Source: Franzmannia pantelleriensis
Lineage (GTDB): Bacteria > Pseudomonadota > Gammaproteobacteria > Pseudomonadales > Halomonadaceae
Direction: 5' to 3'
Length of the DNA stretch: 64,000 nucleotides
NCBI RefSeq assembly: GCF_900102875.1
Contig: NZ_FNGH01000015.1
Span: 17,695-81,694, forward strand
Part shown: positions 30,037 to 38,314 of the stretch, piece by piece
How positions within the stretch are numbered: position 1 is the first letter of the stretch
Layout of the letters: the number at the start of each line of letters is the position of its first letter
Made by a program: the position numbers and the translations under genes
The notes under the pieces: generated by a model
Databases searched by the model: none
Seen by the model: only the letters and a program-made list of their open reading frames with translations
What the model was told of the DNA's origin: nothing

Positions 30037-31857
30037 ATGCTGGCGGTATGGGTAGAACAGCTGCTGGGCTTTGCATCGGGAGCCCTCGGCGCGATTCGTG
30101 ACAATGAGCACTATCCGTCGTTCATGGCCTGGGCCCGGGATGAGGGCCGTGCGCTGGTCGGTGACGACCTGGCGCTGGCCCAGGCGCTGGCGCCCGAGCT
30201 GTGGTCACAAACGCCACTCGCGCGCGCTGATTTCAACTGCGAGCCGCTGGCGCGTCCGGGGCGCAATGAGCCCTGCTGGTGCGATTCGGGGCGCAAGACC
30301 AAGCACTGCTGCGGCGCGGTGGAGATTCCTGGGCCGATTCCCAGCCACCTGATGTGGATGCTGTCGCTGCGCGAGTGGAAGGGGCCCGTCCTCAAGGCAG
30401 CCTTGGCCAGCGGCCATGCGCCGGCCCAGGCGCTGCTCGAGGCCGGCCTGATTGCTGCCGAGAGCGGGCAGCGTGGCCGCGCCCAGCAGATTCTCGAGGC
30501 GCTGTTCGAGGGCGCCGACTGGGCGCGGATGCCGGAGCAGGCCGAGCCGGCCTTCGAACTGCTGGTCGATCTCTATCAGGAGCGTGGTTTCTATCGCAAG
30601 CGTACCGCGCTGCTCGACGAGGTGCTCGACCGTGGGCCACTGTTCCTGCGCGGCGTGGCGCTGGAGCGGCTATGTCTGATGCACCTCGACAACGACGACC
30701 TGGCCAGCGCCCGCGAAGCCTTCGTGCGCGCTCAGCAGGCGCTGCCCGACTCGCCGACCCTGGCCTATATCGAAGCCATGCTGCTGCTCCACGAAGGCAA
30801 CGTCGAAGAGGCCGGCGAGCGTGCACGGTTCTGGTTCCGGCGGCTGTCGCGGCAGGGTGATCTCGATCCCGAGCAGCTGCAGTTCCTCGCCGATCTGGCC
30901 GAGAACCCCGGCGCCACCCTGGCCGAGCAGATGGTCAACTCCGAGGAGGATCTGGCCGACCCGCTGGCAGCGCTTCAAGCGCTGCTCGAGGCGCTGCCTA
31001 CGGCGCCGCTGCTGGACTTCGTCAGCGCCGAGGATGGCAGCCGCGAATATCATCGCAGTGCCCGCGAGGCCACGCTGTTTGCCGCCTGGCAGAAGCACTT
31101 TCAGGTGCTGGTCGACGAAGACGCAGCGCTGGGTTTCGAAGATGACCCCTGGCCCCATGCCAGCGACTGGCTCGCCGAGCTGTGTGCCCACCCCGAGTGG
31201 CTTGACTCACCGCAGGTGATGCAGGCGCTGACCCTGGCCCTGACCAGCCGTTTCGGCAGCCTCCCATGGATGGCGCCGAGCTTGTTCGAGCCGCTGGCGC
31301 AGCGCCTCGAGCGCTGGCTGACCCAGCTCGATGGCGTGGGCGATGGCCCCTTCGTGTGGGACGCTGCCGACAACGCCGTGCTGCTGCGTACCGGCCTGGC
31401 GCTGGTGGTGGGCATGGAGCGTGGTGCCCGCGAGCACTCCCGCGAGCTGGCCGAACGGCTGCTGACGCTCGATGCTCAGGACAGCCTCGGGCTGCGCGAG
31501 CTGGTGCTCGACCAACTACTGCGCGAAGGCAGCGACCAGCGTGCCCTGGAGGTCAGCTACCAACCCATGGAGACAGCCTTGCTGGGTGTCATGATGGGGC
31601 GGGCGCTGGCGCTGTATCGTCTCGAGCGCTTTGACGAAGCCCGGGAAGCGCTGCGCGAGGCACAGGCGATCAACGGCCATGTGCTCGAGATGCTTTGCAA
31701 CGAGCAGGCCCGGGCGGTCAGTTTGCCGGCCTCGGGGCTGCCGGCGCCGGGCAGTCGCGCCGAGGCCTGGCAGTATCGCACCCTGATGCGCGACCAGTGG
31801 GCCAATACCCGCGGAGCACTGGTCTGGCTGTGCGATCCCGAGTCACCGCGCGACTAG
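30037..31857 (+). CDS. SEC-C motif protein with helical repeats
   Basis: This 606-residue protein has no assigned function. A SEC-C zinc-binding motif is clear near residue 80 (RPGRNEPCWCDSGRKTKHCCG). Downstream, long alpha-helical TPR-like segments run to the end (for example QAEPAFELLVDLYQERGFYRKRTALLDEV and ARALAL-type repeats), rich in Leu, Ala and Glu. The ATG at 30037 was preferred because GGCGGAG (30024-30030) is then 6 bp upstream; the ATG at 30031 abuts it. No signal or membrane segment is seen. It ends 7 bp from the convergent ampG-like gene. Confidence 0.75.
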   Translation: MLAVWVEQLLGFASGALGAIRDNEHYPSFMAWARDEGRALVGDDLALAQALAPELWSQTPLARADFNCEPLARPGRNEPCWCDSGRKTKHCCGAVEIPGPIPSHLMWMLSLREWKGPVLKAALASGHAPAQALLEAGLIAAESGQRGRAQQILEALFEGADWARMPEQAEPAFELLVDLYQERGFYRKRTALLDEVLDRGPLFLRGVALERLCLMHLDNDDLASAREAFVRAQQALPDSPTLAYIEAMLLLHEGNVEEAGERARFWFRRLSRQGDLDPEQLQFLADLAENPGATLAEQMVNSEEDLADPLAALQALLEALPTAPLLDFVSAEDGSREYHRSAREATLFAAWQKHFQVLVDEDAALGFEDDPWPHASDWLAELCAHPEWLDSPQVMQALTLALTSRFGSLPWMAPSLFEPLAQRLERWLTQLDGVGDGPFVWDAADNAVLLRTGLALVVGMERGAREHSRELAERLLTLDAQDSLGLRELVLDQLLREGSDQRALEVSYQPMETALLGVMMGRALALYRLERFDEAREALREAQAINGHVLEMLCNEQARAVSLPASGLPAPGSRAEAWQYRTLMRDQWANTRGALVWLCDPESPRD

Positions 31858-31864
31858 GCTCGGG

Positions 31865-33232
31865 TCAGGCGGCGCGGGGCGTCGGCCTGGGTACCAGATC
31901 GCGGTCGCGACTGATCCAGATCGCCAGCAGGATCGCCGGCAGGCCCAGGGCAGTGGCGATCACGAAGAAGGTGGCATAGCCCTCAGCGGCCACTACCAAG
32001 CCGCCGAAGCCGCTCAGGAACTTGCCCGGCAGGGTCATCAGCGACGAGAACAGCGCGTACTGGGTGGCGGTATAGGCCTTCGAGGTCAGGCTCGAGAGAA
32101 AGGCGATAAAGACCGCACTGGCCAGGCCGTTGGCCAGGTTGTCGCCGATGATCGCCATCACCAGGAAGGGCAGGCTCTCGCCGGCCAGTGCCAGGGCGGC
32201 GAACAGCAGGTTGGTCAGGGTCGCCGCCGTGGCGCCAAGCACCAGAATCGGGCCGATGCCATAGCGCGCCACCAGCAGTCCGCCGAGAATCCCGCCGCTG
32301 ATGCTCATGGCGATGCCGAACACGTTGGTGACGTTGGCGATCGTAGCCAGCGAAAACCCCAGGTCGATGTACAGCGGGTTGGCCATCGACGCCATGGCCA
32401 GGTCGCTGATGCGGAATACCGCGATGAACACCAGCAGCCATAGCGCCTTGAGGCGATGGCGAGTGAAGAAGTCGGTGAACGGGCAGACCACCGCGCCGAT
32501 CAGCCAGGCACCCAAACGGCGCAGCGGTTTGGGCTTGCCGCGGCTGGCACGCAGGAAGGCGCGCACCCGGGGTTCATGAATGAGTTGAGTGTTGAGCGAT
32601 AGCCGGGCCGGCTCGGGGCGTAGCAGCACCGTGATCACACCGACACCCACCAATGCGGCCATGGTCAGGTAGGCGATCTCCCAGGAGTAGGCCGAGGCGA
32701 CGTAGAGTGCACCGGCGCCAGCGGCCAGCAGGCCGCCGCGATAGCCGATGATATAGGTCGAGGCCATGGCGGCCTGGACATCGTCCGGCGCCGATTCGAT
32801 GCGGAAGGCATCGATGGCGATGTCCTGGGTGGCCGAACCGAAGGCCACCAGCAGCGCAAAGGCAGCCACGATCACCAGATTCTGTGTAGGGTCGAGGCTG
32901 GCCAGGCCGATCAGGCCAGTGGCGATCAGCGCCTGGGCCAGCAGCATCCAGCCGCGTCGCTGACCGAAGGTGCGCGTCAACAGTGGCAGGGCCAGACGGT
33001 CGACCACCGGGGCCCAGAAGAACTTGATCGAATAGAGAATACCGATCCACGAGAAGAAGCCGATGGCGGCCACTTCCACGCCATCGCTGCGCAGCCAGGC
33101 CGACAGCGTCGAAAACACCAGCAGGAACGGTAGCCCGGCGGAGAAACCCAGAAACAGCATGGTGATGACCGGGGCGCGCAGGAAGATGCCGAGGGCGGCG
33201 CGCCAGCTGCGCTGAGCGGTGGGCGTGGGCAT
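31865..33232 (-). CDS. ampG: AmpG-family muropeptide MFS transporter
   Basis: AmpG imports GlcNAc-anhydroMurNAc peptides released from the wall, which links peptidoglycan recycling to beta-lactamase induction. The 455-residue protein has at least 12 hydrophobic segments. The AmpG-like start is FLGFSAGLPFLLVFSTLSAWLRSDGVEVAAIG. Motifs SWIGILYSIKFFWAPVVDRL and GFGSATQDIAIDAFRIE-type text are typical. The start at 33232 is supported by GGAGA about 9 bp upstream on the coding strand. The lytic transglycosylase at 41.4 kb is functionally related but not adjacent. Confidence 0.88.
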   Translation of the reverse strand: MPTPTAQRSWRAALGIFLRAPVITMLFLGFSAGLPFLLVFSTLSAWLRSDGVEVAAIGFFSWIGILYSIKFFWAPVVDRLALPLLTRTFGQRRGWMLLAQALIATGLIGLASLDPTQNLVIVAAFALLVAFGSATQDIAIDAFRIESAPDDVQAAMASTYIIGYRGGLLAAGAGALYVASAYSWEIAYLTMAALVGVGVITVLLRPEPARLSLNTQLIHEPRVRAFLRASRGKPKPLRRLGAWLIGAVVCPFTDFFTRHRLKALWLLVFIAVFRISDLAMASMANPLYIDLGFSLATIANVTNVFGIAMSISGGILGGLLVARYGIGPILVLGATAATLTNLLFAALALAGESLPFLVMAIIGDNLANGLASAVFIAFLSSLTSKAYTATQYALFSSLMTLPGKFLSGFGGLVVAAEGYATFFVIATALGLPAILLAIWISRDRDLVPRPTPRAA

Positions 33233-33386
33233 GGGCAGTCTCTCCGATCCATGGGTCACGGTGCAGGGCGGAAGACGGCTGTTAGGAGTGGTAAACTCAC
33301 GCTGTGGCAGCCGAACACTAGCGGCGATTGTTGCAGAGCCGCAGAGTTGACGCCAGCCACATTCGGCCGGTAATCCCAGGAGTCCC

Positions 33387-33935
33387 ATGCACGAATCCAA
33401 CGATGCCCCTAGCGATGTGTCCACTGACGCTATTCCGCGCTGGTACATTATTCAGTGCAAGGGCGGTGAATCGTTTCGCGCCGCCGAGCATCTCGACAAT
33501 CAGGGCTATGAGGTCTTCCATCCGGTTCTCGAGGTGCAGAAGAAGCGCCGCGATAAGCTGGTCTGGGTGGCTGAGCCGCTGTTCCCCTACTACCTGTTCA
33601 TTCGCCTCGATCGACTGGCCAGCAACTGGCGGCCAATTCGCTCCACACGCGGCGTACTCAAGCTGGTCAGCTTCGGTCACGAGCCGCTGGCAGTGGATGA
33701 CGCCCTGGTGCAGCTGCTGCGCGATCAGGCAGCGCGTAGTGGTGATGATGCACCACAGGTCAACGTTTACTTCCGCGCCGGCGAGACCGTCGAGATCACC
33801 GAGGGCCCCTTCCGTGACCTCAAGGCGGTGTTCGAGTCCCACAAGGGCGAGGAGCGCGCCATCGTGCTGTTGACCATGTTGCACAAGCAGCAGCGCCTGG
33901 AGATGCCGGTTGGGCAACTGCGCCGCGATGGCTGA
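33387..33935 (+). CDS. rfaH: transcription antitermination factor RfaH
   Basis: RfaH is a NusG paralogue recruited at ops sites to help polymerase read long surface-polysaccharide or secretion operons. The NGN domain is clear (PRWYIIQCKGGESFRAAEHLDNQGYEVFHP, then LFPYYLFIRLD and IRSTRGVLKLV). It is followed by a KOW-like end (VEITEGPFRDLKAVFESHKGEERAIVLLTML). The 182 residues match the family (162 in E. coli) with a short N-terminal extension. CAGGAG precedes the ATG. No ops element was recognised in this window. Confidence 0.92.
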   Translation: MHESNDAPSDVSTDAIPRWYIIQCKGGESFRAAEHLDNQGYEVFHPVLEVQKKRRDKLVWVAEPLFPYYLFIRLDRLASNWRPIRSTRGVLKLVSFGHEPLAVDDALVQLLRDQAARSGDDAPQVNVYFRAGETVEITEGPFRDLKAVFESHKGEERAIVLLTMLHKQQRLEMPVGQLRRDG

Positions 33936-33971
33936 ACGCCGACGCTTACTTTTCGCTTCACAGGAGACGCC

Positions 33972-34481
33972 ATGACCACCATCGCCCCCCAGCGTGTGGT
34001 TCGCCTGCACTACGTGCTCAAGAATGCCAATGGCGAAGCGCTTGACGATTCCCGTGCCAGAGGCACGCCACTGGAGTATCTGCACGGCCACGGCAATATC
34101 GTCGCCGGCCTCGAGCGTGCCCTCGATGGCCAGGCCGTGGGCGCCGAGTTGAGTGTCACGCTGATGCCAGCCGAGGCCTACGGTGTGCGCCGCGAGGAGC
34201 TGGTCCAGGAGGTCTCGCGAGGGGCGTTTCCGGTCGACGATCTGGCCCCGGGGATGCGCTTCCAGACCCAGGGCGATGCCGGTCCGCAGGTCGTCACCGT
34301 GGTCGAGGTAGGCCCAGAGCGCGTGACCATCGATACCAACCATCCGCTGGCCGGCGAGCGTCTCAGCTACCAGCTCGAGGTGCTTAGCGTGCGCGAGGCC
34401 AGTCGCGCCGAGCTAGCCAAGGGCCATCCGCTGGACGAGGACGTCGACCACACCCAGGTCGAGGATCGCAAGCAGCCCTGA
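33972..34481 (+). CDS. slyD: SlyD-type FKBP peptidyl-prolyl isomerase
   Basis: This cytoplasmic FKBP-type isomerase and chaperone has an FKBP frame (VRLHYVLKNANGEALDDS, then GHGNIVAGLERALDGQAVGAELSVTLMPAEAYG) and an inserted flap domain (residues about 72-130). The 169-residue protein lacks the long His-rich tail that gives E. coli SlyD its nickel role, so hydrogenase-related function is unlikely. A CAGGAGA site precedes the ATG. It is probably expressed with rfaH 36 bp upstream. Confidence 0.88.
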   Translation: MTTIAPQRVVRLHYVLKNANGEALDDSRARGTPLEYLHGHGNIVAGLERALDGQAVGAELSVTLMPAEAYGVRREELVQEVSRGAFPVDDLAPGMRFQTQGDAGPQVVTVVEVGPERVTIDTNHPLAGERLSYQLEVLSVREASRAELAKGHPLDEDVDHTQVEDRKQP

Positions 34482-34494
34482 CTCGCCGTTGAAA

Positions 34495-34508
34495 CTGATC
34501 TGGATCAA
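34495..34508. promoter_or_regulatory. FNR/Anr box 1 (upstream, about -91.5)
   Basis: CTGAT-CTGG-ATCAA matches the FNR/Anr consensus TTGAT-N4-ATCAA at nine of ten positions. It is the exact reverse complement of box 2, and the two centres are 50 bp apart. If transcription starts near 34593 its centre lies near -91.5, a usual class I or auxiliary position. Confidence 0.7.
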
Positions 34509-34544
34509 GTCTGCTGCGCGCCCGGCCCTGGCGGCCGAGCAAAC

Positions 34545-34558
34545 TTGATCCAGATCAG
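34545..34558. promoter_or_regulatory. FNR/Anr box 2 (class II, -41.5)
   Basis: TTGAT-CCAG-ATCAG matches the FNR/Anr consensus at nine of ten positions. The -10-like TACAGT at 34581-34586 places a start near 34593, so the box is centred at -41.5, the classical class II activator position. The controlled gene is the 47-codon frame at 34619. Confidence 0.75.
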
Positions 34559-34580
34559 AACCGCTCCCTCTCTCGCTGGC

Positions 34581-34586
34581 TACAGT
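34581..34586 (+). promoter_or_regulatory. -10 element of the FNR-type promoter
   Basis: TACAGT lies 32 bp before the start codon at 34619. There is no good -35 hexamer, as expected for an activator-dependent class II promoter. Confidence 0.6.
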
Positions 34587-34618
34587 AAGGCCATCACATA
34601 CGCCACGGGAGACACGCC

Positions 34619-34762
34619 ATGTACTGGGATGACGCCGTAATCTTCGGACTGGTGACCGTCGGCTTGATGGTCGCTTTCATGGCCGGCTGGGTGGGCTTCG
34701 TGATTCATGATCACAAGCGTCACGGCAAGCACGGTAAATCGGATCAAGGCCGCGCGGACTAA
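34619..34762 (+). CDS. 47-residue FNR-controlled membrane protein
   Basis: A 47-codon frame with a good GGGAG site (34607-34611) encodes a probable single-pass membrane protein. It starts MYWDDAVIFGLVTVG; a hydrophobic helix covers about residues 7-30, and the tail is His- and Lys-rich (HDHKRHGKHGK). I do not recognise the family. Size and low-oxygen control recall small subunits of terminal oxidases (CydX, CcoQ), but no oxidase gene is nearby. It is flanked by paired FNR boxes upstream and an intrinsic terminator downstream, so it is probably a monocistronic unit. Confidence 0.75.
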   Translation: MYWDDAVIFGLVTVGLMVAFMAGWVGFVIHDHKRHGKHGKSDQGRAD

Positions 34763-34812
34763 CCGCCGCGCGCTTCACCGCGTCGTCAGGGTAGGGGGCC
34801 TTGCCCCCTGTG

Positions 34813-34837
34813 GCCGGCCCCTTGGGCCGGCTTTTTT
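34813..34837. terminator. intrinsic terminator, GC-rich stem and T6
   Basis: The stem GCCGGCCC (34813-34820) and GGGCCGGC (34824-34831) with a CTT loop is followed by six T residues. It ends transcription of the FNR-controlled gene. The next gene converges from the other side. Confidence 0.9.
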
Positions 34838-34847
34838 ACGCCTCGAC

Positions 34848-36905
34848 TCAGCCGTGGTCGACCAGCGACGGCGAACACTCGAGTCGTGCCACGAAGTCTG
34901 CGACCGGTTCGGGGCGGGCCAGATGGTAGCCCTGAATCAGATCGACGCCGTGGCGGCTTAGATAGTCTAGCTGGAACGGGGTTTCCACGCCTTCTGCCAC
35001 CAGCTTGAGTCCCAGCGTCTTGGCCAAGGCGATGATAGAACGCGCCAGTGGGGCATCGTCGCAATGCTGCAGCACATCGATGAACACCTTGTCGAGCTTG
35101 ACTTCGTCGACCCGGAAGTCATGCAGATAGCGCAGCGAGGAGTAGCCGGTACCGAAGTCATCAAGTGACAGTTCCACCCCCAGATCGCGAAGCGCCTTGA
35201 GCTGCAGGTTGATGCCAGGTGCCAGCAGCAGCGATTCCACTACCTCGAGGGTCAGCCGGCCCGGCGCAATGGCATGCCTGTGCATCAGCCGGGCGATGCG
35301 TGGTACGAAATCTTCGTCGCGTAGCTGCTGGACCGAGACGTTGACCGACAGGCTAAGCGGGGTATTGGCCAGTGGGCCTGCCAGCAGTTGCCCGGCCTGC
35401 TCCAGTACCCAGTTGCCGATCGGTCGAATCAGGCCGCTGCGCTCGGCCTCATGAATGAAGCCCCCGGGGACGAGCAGGCCACGCTCGGGGTGCTGCCAGC
35501 GCAGCAGCACCTCGGCCCCACTGAGGGTTCCGTGATGGTCGAACTGTGGCTGAAGGTAGACGCAGAACTGTTGGCTGCGGATGGCCTCGCGCAGCTCCCG
35601 CTCGAGCAGATTTTGCTGTTGCTGCCACTCACTCAGCTCACTGGCGTAGAAGGCCACGAAATGACGGGTATCATGGCGCGCCTCCTTGAGTGCCAGCTCG
35701 GCGCGCTGTAGCAGCTGTTCGACGCTGTCAGAGTGGTCCGGATAGCTGGCAATGCCCAGGGCGAACTGCAGTTGAAAGGCCTGGTTGGCCACCCACCAGG
35801 GGTGGGCATTGAGGGTCTCGAGCAGCTCGGCCAGCAGCTGGTGCACGACATCGCGACTGGTATCCGGTATGACCAGCACCAGACGGTTGGAGGGCAGGCG
35901 TGCCAGATCGATACCCGGTAGTGCCTCTGACATGTAGCGCTGCAGGTGCTGGGCGATCAGGCTCAACGCTTCGTCGCCACCGCGCTGGCCGAGGGTTTCG
36001 TTGATTTGACTGAGGCCACCGATGCGCAGCACGCCCAGATAAAAGCGACCGGTGTCGAGGTGGCGTTCCAATGGCGCGTCGAGACCGCGCAGGGTCGGCA
36101 GGCCGGTCACATCGTCGTTGTGCAGATAGCGGTGCAGATCCTGCTCCGCCGCTCGGCGGCGGAGGGATTCTGCGAACTGCGAGATCAATCCCGAGACCGC
36201 CAGTAGGCAGCTAACTTCCTCGGCTTGCCAACGACGCGGGGTCAGGGATTCGCAGCACAGGATACCGCGCAACTCACCGCCGACGAACACACCGGCATCG
36301 AGCATCGAGACCACCTCGTGCTTTAACAGGTAGTCATTGAGGCAGGCCAGGCGCGGGTCCTGCTGCGCCTCGCCGCTGGCCAGGCTGGGGGATTCTCGGA
36401 GTGCCCCAAGGTAGCCGTCGAGGTCCGCGATGGGCAGCTGCTCGCCGACCTGGGCTGCATCGAGGCTGGCCTGACAGGTCATGGTGTCATCGTCCAGCAG
36501 CCAGATGCTGACCCGTGGCACGTTCATCAGACGCGCGGTAGAGGCCAGGACACTGGTATAGAAATCACTATCTCGCGCCTCATGCTGAAGATCGCGTAAC
36601 TCGTGCCAGGCTTGCTGTTGGGCGAGCAGGCGCTGGCGTGAATCATGTAGTGCTTGCTGCATGCGGCGGTGTTCATGGCGCTGGCGGTCGAGCTCCCGGA
36701 TCAGCAGCCACGATACGCCAAGCAGCACGGTCACGCCGGCAGCTAGCCAAGCCAGAGCAGTGCTCGTACCGGCGTGACGCGATACCTGCCAACTGACGGC
36801 CAGGGTCAGGGTGGCACCGACGGCTAAGGCTCCTGACAGCAAGCCCATCAGGCGGCGCTGGGCCAGCGGGCGTCGAGAGCGGTGTTGATCGGAATGATCG
36901 GGCAT
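34848..36905 (-). CDS. GAF-GGDEF-EAL protein, degenerate cyclase
   Basis: The 685-residue protein has two N-terminal hydrophobic segments (about residues 20-70), a GAF domain (STARLMNVPRVSIWLLDDD to GELRGILCCES), a GGDEF-like domain and a C-terminal EAL domain. The GGDEF site is replaced by SNRLV (about residue 338), so cyclase activity is unlikely. The EAL site reads EVL (AEVLLRWQHP, about residue 465). Metal-site text DDFGTGYSSL is intact, so phosphodiesterase activity is plausible. It lies 80 bp beyond the globin gene on the same strand and may end that operon. Confidence 0.88.
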   Translation of the reverse strand: MPDHSDQHRSRRPLAQRRLMGLLSGALAVGATLTLAVSWQVSRHAGTSTALAWLAAGVTVLLGVSWLLIRELDRQRHEHRRMQQALHDSRQRLLAQQQAWHELRDLQHEARDSDFYTSVLASTARLMNVPRVSIWLLDDDTMTCQASLDAAQVGEQLPIADLDGYLGALRESPSLASGEAQQDPRLACLNDYLLKHEVVSMLDAGVFVGGELRGILCCESLTPRRWQAEEVSCLLAVSGLISQFAESLRRRAAEQDLHRYLHNDDVTGLPTLRGLDAPLERHLDTGRFYLGVLRIGGLSQINETLGQRGGDEALSLIAQHLQRYMSEALPGIDLARLPSNRLVLVIPDTSRDVVHQLLAELLETLNAHPWWVANQAFQLQFALGIASYPDHSDSVEQLLQRAELALKEARHDTRHFVAFYASELSEWQQQQNLLERELREAIRSQQFCVYLQPQFDHHGTLSGAEVLLRWQHPERGLLVPGGFIHEAERSGLIRPIGNWVLEQAGQLLAGPLANTPLSLSVNVSVQQLRDEDFVPRIARLMHRHAIAPGRLTLEVVESLLLAPGINLQLKALRDLGVELSLDDFGTGYSSLRYLHDFRVDEVKLDKVFIDVLQHCDDAPLARSIIALAKTLGLKLVAEGVETPFQLDYLSRHGVDLIQGYHLARPEPVADFVARLECSPSLVDHG

Positions 36906-36985
36906 GGTGCATCCTGAAGCGTCCCGGCAACTTCAGTGTAGCTAGCCGTCAAGAGGTGCGCTGAGAGATTTTGCCAATGTGCTGT

Positions 36986-37429
36986 CTATTGCAAGCGCAT
37001 TATCTCGGCGTGTAATGGGGCAAGTCGTGCAAATAACCGATTGCGTGTCCGTAATGGGAGGCCTTCTTCGATCATGGCGGCATCGAGGTGTTCCACCAGG
37101 CGATTGAAGTGGCTGTCATCGAGGCCCATATGCTGATGCGCGCGATCCATGGGTGGGCCCTGGTAGTCGCATGGACCATCGCTAATGTCGCATAGCTGCT
37201 GCTCCAGTGACGCAACGAAGAGGTCGATATTGGTGTTGGCGAAGAAGCCGACGATATGTGAGTCATCGGCAACCCGGTACATCAAGTTCTCGACCACCGC
37301 CGAAATTCCAGGCTCGCCGCCCAACTCGGCAAAAAGGGCTTGAGACGACTGTCGCTGACTGCAGCCTGCGGCCATCAGCATGGCGCTCAAGAGGGCTGCT
37401 AGCATCATGACGCGAGAACGGTGACGCAC
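36986..37429 (-). CDS. exported group I truncated haemoglobin
   Basis: The 147-residue protein has a signal sequence with a lipobox-like end (LMAAGC, Cys23), so it is probably an anchored lipoprotein; position -3 is Ala rather than Leu, so plain secretion is also possible. The globin part starts QALFAELGGEPGISAVVENLMYRV, with Tyr51 at the B10 position. The predicted proximal haem ligand is His98 in RAHQHMGLDDSHFNRLVEHL. Truncated globins bind O2, NO or sulfide. Two extra cysteines (Cys80, Cys87) may form a disulfide. It sits 11 bp after the DUF3034 gene. Confidence 0.85.
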   Translation of the reverse strand: MRHRSRVMMLAALLSAMLMAAGCSQRQSSQALFAELGGEPGISAVVENLMYRVADDSHIVGFFANTNIDLFVASLEQQLCDISDGPCDYQGPPMDRAHQHMGLDDSHFNRLVEHLDAAMIEEGLPLRTRNRLFARLAPLHAEIMRLQ

Positions 37430-37440
37430 GATATTTCTCC

Positions 37441-38301
37441 TCAGTAGGCGAACTGAAGTGACACATATCCGCCGCGCTGATCGGCGAGACCGGCGATGGA
37501 GCCGAGCTCCAGCCAGGCCGCGGTGAGCGATACTTGCTTGCTGAAAAAGTAGGCGCTATAGAGACTCTGCCAGTCGTCCTCTTCGGCAAAGGATAGGTTA
37601 TCGGGTTTTTGTCGGTACTCTGCCCCGATGATCCAGTTCGGTGTAATGAAGACCCCCAGTGAGCCCTCGACGAGCAGCGAGGCCGAATCCTTCGCATCAC
37701 CACCGTAGCCGAGCAGCCCACCCTGATTGGCGGCCGAGTGTCTCAGGGTGAGGTTGGTCACCAGGTTGCGGCCGGCGATGGCGGAAAACCACAGCTTGCT
37801 GCCGCTTAGATAGAGATCGGTGCCGCGGGTGTCCGTGGCTCCCACCGCGCGGGGGAGGGCTCCATCCTCCAACCACTTGTGCTGGACGCCAAGACTCCAG
37901 ATGCCCCAGGGGTGGTACAGCAGATCCCCAAAGAGTCGCAGTTTGCCGCCAACGATAGTCTGCTCGAGTTCGCCCCCGAGGGTGGTTAAATCCAGCCGCT
38001 GCCGCGCCAGTGACAACTCGAGATGGTCATGTAGGTTTAGTCCGACGCCGCCGACGCTGAGGCGATAGTCGTTCAACCAGGCGCGGGTCCCCATGGCGGT
38101 CAGGCCCACCTCGCCACTACTGGCCGTGCCGGCAAGCACCGCCCAGGGCGAGAGCCCACCGCCTGCGGCGCCTTCGATCTGAGTGACGCCTCCGGTGGCG
38201 AGCAAGCGGCTGCCGGCCGAAACGTTGAGAGAGAGTGCGGCGAGTAGAGCGGCGCACACGAAACGCCATAGAATATGTCGTAGCGAGCGGATGACGCGCA
38301 T
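37441..38301 (-). CDS. DUF3034-family outer-membrane barrel protein
   Basis: The 286-residue protein has a signal peptide (about residues 1-29) and the DUF3034-type mature start SRLLATGGVTQIEGAAGGGLSPWA. The rest is rich in alternating hydrophobic strands (NWIIGAEYRQKPDN, QVSLTAAWLELG), and it ends GGYVSLQFAY with a terminal aromatic residue, the usual outer-membrane barrel signature. A role as barrel is inferred; the family has no known function that I can state. The start at 38301 has GGAG about 7 bp upstream. It sits 13 bp after the GGDEF-EAL gene. Confidence 0.8.
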   Translation of the reverse strand: MRVIRSLRHILWRFVCAALLAALSLNVSAGSRLLATGGVTQIEGAAGGGLSPWAVLAGTASSGEVGLTAMGTRAWLNDYRLSVGGVGLNLHDHLELSLARQRLDLTTLGGELEQTIVGGKLRLFGDLLYHPWGIWSLGVQHKWLEDGALPRAVGATDTRGTDLYLSGSKLWFSAIAGRNLVTNLTLRHSAANQGGLLGYGGDAKDSASLLVEGSLGVFITPNWIIGAEYRQKPDNLSFAEEDDWQSLYSAYFFSKQVSLTAAWLELGSIAGLADQRGGYVSLQFAY

Positions 38302-38314
38302 CAAAGTCTCCAGT

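Noticed and set aside
34495..34558. reading of the paired inverted repeat as a slyD terminator
   Set aside because: The 32-nt loop and lack of a U-tract make a terminator unlikely, while both arms match FNR boxes at standard promoter distances.
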